Below, in pieces: positions 5,443-7,312 of a DNA stretch of 7,312 nt. The notes beneath the pieces were generated by a model. The model did no database searches and had not been told where the DNA came from. It saw only the letters and a program-made list of their open reading frames with translations. The translations under genes were made by a program, and so were the position numbers. Source of the DNA: Bacteroidota bacterium (GTDB lineage: Bacteria > Bacteroidota > Bacteroidia > Bacteroidales > JAAYUG01); assembly GCA_021812865.1 (NCBI GenBank), contig JAKAMP010000129.1:1-7312 (forward strand), read 5' to 3'. The first letter of the stretch is position 1; every line of letters begins with the position of its first letter.

Positions 5443-6642
5443 TCAATAAAATTTAAGACATACCGGGGAAGGTATCCGGGCTTCCATACCTGTTTCGTGG
5501 AGCAGTCCGGTGGCAGGATCGATGCGGAAGGTCACCACGTTATTTGTTCCCTGGTTGGCAACCAGCAGGAAGTTACCGGTTGGGTCAAGGGTGAAGCTGC
5601 GGGGCCATCTCCCTTTGGTTTCCTGCTGTCCCACCGGAGTCAGTTCTCCTGTCTGATCATTGATGGAAAAGATGGCGATCGTGTTCACATCGCCGCGATT
5701 GGAGGCATACAGGAATTTCCCTGAAGGGGAAATATGAATGGCAGCGCAGGAGGCATCCTTTTTCAAGCCCGCCGGAAGGGTAGAAATAACCTGGAAACGT
5801 TTTAGCGCGCCGGTTTCTTTATCTCTTGTAAACGCTTCAATGGTGCCGTTCAGTTCTCCTACAACGTAGAACCAGGGCTGCGAAGGATGAAATACAAAAT
5901 GCCGCGGTCCTGTACCAGGCATTACGGACGTTTCCTGTACCTGAACCAGTTCATTTTTTATTGTATCGATGCGGTATACCTTTATTCTGTCTGTGCCAAG
6001 ATCGGCCGTATATACGAAGTTTCCTTCAGGATCCTGCATGATCATATGGGCGTGCGGGCCATCCTGGTTCTTGTGCGGACCTTTACCTTTGTGCTGGATT
6101 ACCGACAGTGCATTCCCTAACGATCCGTCTTTTTTGATACGGTAAAGGGCAAAATTACCGCTGCCATAATTGGCCACCATCACAAATTTACCCGAGGCAT
6201 CCACACTGATGTGACAGGGATATTTTCCCATTGATGAAACTGAATTGAGAAATTGCATCTGCAGGGAGGCAGGGTTCAGCCTGAATGCGCTCACTCCACC
6301 CATATCGCCTGCTCCCGGACCGCCATTTTCATTCACCGCATACACATATTCCTTGTTGGGATCAATACACAAGTAGGAGGGATTTGATGTGGCAGGCGAA
6401 GCTGCGTAAGGCGTAAGCGCACCGGTATGCGTGTTCATGCGGTATATATAAATGCCGGTAGATTTGGCTTCCGCAGGAGTATCGTTGTTGGTATAAGTAC
6501 CTACAAAGAGATACAGGGAACTGTCGTTTTTCATGTTCAGCGAATCAGTGAGGTTGGCTGTGTTTACCGATTTTCTGTTATGGCAAGCGATAATGAGGAT
6601 GCCAAGGATGACAAAAATGAAGGCGTTGCGAAGGCTCGTCAT
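5443..6642 (-). CDS. Lactonase-family (7-bladed beta-propeller, Pgl/YbhE-like) lipoprotein
   Basis: The 399-residue protein starts with a short signal peptide ending in the lipobox I-I-A-C with C20 as the lipidated residue. It is followed by a polar linker (about 21-42) and a beta-propeller filling the rest. Repeated blade signatures are visible: F-V-G-T-Y-T (46-51), P-C-H-I-S-V-D-A-S-G-K (142-152) followed by V-A-N-Y-G-S-G, HAHMI..DPEGNFVYTADLG (197-216), GPRHFVFHP (245-253), AAIHISPSGKFLYASNRG (300-317) and WPRSFTLDPTGNFLLVANQG (346-365). These match the lactonase / 3-carboxymuconate cyclase-like family (COG2706), whose E. coli member hydrolyses 6-phosphogluconolactone. Length is about 60 residues above the cytosolic enzyme, explained by the leader and linker. 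The lipid anchor puts it in the periplasm or on the outer membrane, where a phosphosugar lactone is an unlikely substrate; another lactone is more plausible (inference). No SDDDD-like surface-export signal follows C20. Family call strong, reaction unproven. Confidence 0.92.
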   Translation of the reverse strand: MTSLRNAFIFVILGILIIACHNRKSVNTANLTDSLNMKNDSSLYLFVGTYTNNDTPAEAKSTGIYIYRMNTHTGALTPYAASPATSNPSYLCIDPNKEYVYAVNENGGPGAGDMGGVSAFRLNPASLQMQFLNSVSSMGKYPCHISVDASGKFVMVANYGSGNFALYRIKKDGSLGNALSVIQHKGKGPHKNQDGPHAHMIMQDPEGNFVYTADLGTDRIKVYRIDTIKNELVQVQETSVMPGTGPRHFVFHPSQPWFYVVGELNGTIEAFTRDKETGALKRFQVISTLPAGLKKDASCAAIHISPSGKFLYASNRGDVNTIAIFSINDQTGELTPVGQQETKGRWPRSFTLDPTGNFLLVANQGTNNVVTFRIDPATGLLHETGMEARIPSPVCLKFY

Positions 6643-6664
6643 GGCTGATTGGTTTTGATCCTTT

Positions 6665-6672
6665 CAAAAGTA
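6665..6672 (-). promoter_or_regulatory. Possible Bacteroidota -7 promoter element for the lactonase gene
   Basis: On the minus strand this reads TACTTTTG, an exact match to the Bacteroidota -7 consensus TAnnTTTG, 22 bases before the lactonase ATG. No TTG is found at the expected -33 spacing, and the implied 5' leader is short, so the call is tentative. Confidence 0.3.
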
Positions 6673-6702
6673 GCAAAATATGCATTAATTTGAGCAGAAA
6701 TT

Positions 6703-7266
6703 GTGATAACACTTCTAAAGCCTGATGTTCAGGGATGTTTCGTCATCAGCATCATTGTTAATAAAATCATTCAACCGGTTTTAGAACAAATTGAACTGCA
6801 ATTGGAGCAGTTACCTCGAAAGGAAATTGCCCGTAAAGCACTTGAAAATAGTAAAATTATTTTAGTAAAAAATTTGGAAGAAGCAGTTGAAATGACCAAT
6901 GAATATGCACCTGAACATCTAATAATTTCAACAAGGTATTATATGGGCGTAGCTGCCAATATAGTAAATGCAGGGTCAGTTTTTTTAGGCGATTATACAC
7001 CTGAAAGTGCAGGGGATTATGCCTCCGGAACCAATCATACACTACCTACAAACGGGTATGCCAAAGCATATAACGGCGTGAATTTAGATAGTTTTGTCCG
7101 AAAAATAACATTTCAGCAAATCACGAAGGATGGGCTTACAAATTTAAGTAATGCGATAACCTTAATGGCTGAAAGTGAAGATTTGCAGGCTCACAGTAAT
7201 GCCGTCAAAATCAGGCTTGACTTTGAACCCGAAGACGAACCGTTTGATAATTGTACCCGACGTTAA
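6703..7266 (+). pseudogene. hisD: Histidinol dehydrogenase, C-terminal remnant (N-terminal ~60% missing)
   Basis: The 187-residue frame matches the C-terminal part of HisD, the NAD+- and zinc-dependent enzyme of the last two steps of histidine synthesis. Visible motifs are ELQLEQLPRKEIA (31-43), YAPEHLII (68-75), a G-S-V-F-L-G..TPES segment (91-102), GDYASGTNHTLPT (104-116) and L-Q-A-H-S-N-A-V (161-168). By comparison with E. coli HisD, E71-H72 correspond to catalytic E326-H327, D105 to zinc ligand D360 and H164 to zinc ligand H419; the spacings (34 and 59) agree exactly. Full-length HisD is about 430 residues. Here the match fades at P-D-V-Q (7-10), just where the S-Q-A-E-H-G zinc motif (Q259, H262) should be, and a TGA at 6691-6693 closes the frame upstream. 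The C-terminal tail after R171 is longer than usual. Both NAD-binding and half the zinc site are lost, so it should be inactive. The nominal GTG at 6703 is not a believable start. Its base composition is AT-rich relative to the sugar operon. Confidence 0.85.
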
Positions 7267-7312
7267 TGTTTTAAATGTACGAATTTTTATAAATATATGA
7301 ATATCAATAATT

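Noticed and set aside
6703..7266. A functional short histidinol dehydrogenase starting at GTG 6703
   Set aside because: It lacks the NAD-binding region and the Q259/H262 zinc ligands of the family, has no ribosome binding site, and the start codon falls inside what should be mid-protein.

Overview
The window most likely comes from a member of the Bacteroidota. Four things point there: a PorP/SprF-type type IX secretion outer-membrane protein, starts that mostly lack Shine-Dalgarno sequences, a TAnnTTTG-type -7 box, and the style of the secreted proteins. Genus cannot be read from the sequence. It looks like chromosomal DNA with one small intact metabolic cassette and signs of decay on the right side. 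No RNA gene, CRISPR array, transposase or phage gene is visible.

Layout: Bases 1-962 (+) hold a PorP/SprF family gene lacking only its extreme N-terminus, with the C-terminal signature intact. After a 141-bp gap, 1104-4024 (+) is a tight three-gene operon: a ROK-family sugar kinase-like protein, a 12-TM major facilitator transporter and a SIS-domain phosphosugar protein of the UPF0309/COG4821 type. The three fit one route: sugar import, phosphorylation, then isomerisation or another rearrangement of the sugar phosphate. The sugar is not identified; an amino sugar is a reasonable guess. A strong inverted repeat at 4059-4102 closes the operon and can also terminate the convergent gene beyond it.

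Right of the terminator, three genes lie on the minus strand: a secreted, lysine-rich, coiled-coil protein (4123-4710), an unrecognised 126-aa protein whose 3' end looks frameshifted (4985-5365), and a lipoprotein of the 7-bladed lactonase (Pgl-like) family (5443-6642).

The right edge (about 6703-7266, +) is a 5'-truncated histidinol dehydrogenase gene. It keeps the catalytic Glu-His pair and two zinc-ligand residues at the expected spacing but has lost the N-terminal 60%. It is clearly AT-richer than the kinase operon, so it reads as a pseudogene remnant or foreign piece. The most useful leads are the kinase-transporter-SIS cassette, with a ROK protein lacking the usual zinc motif, and the hisD remnant with a possible trace of hisC behind it. 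No completely new system is evident.
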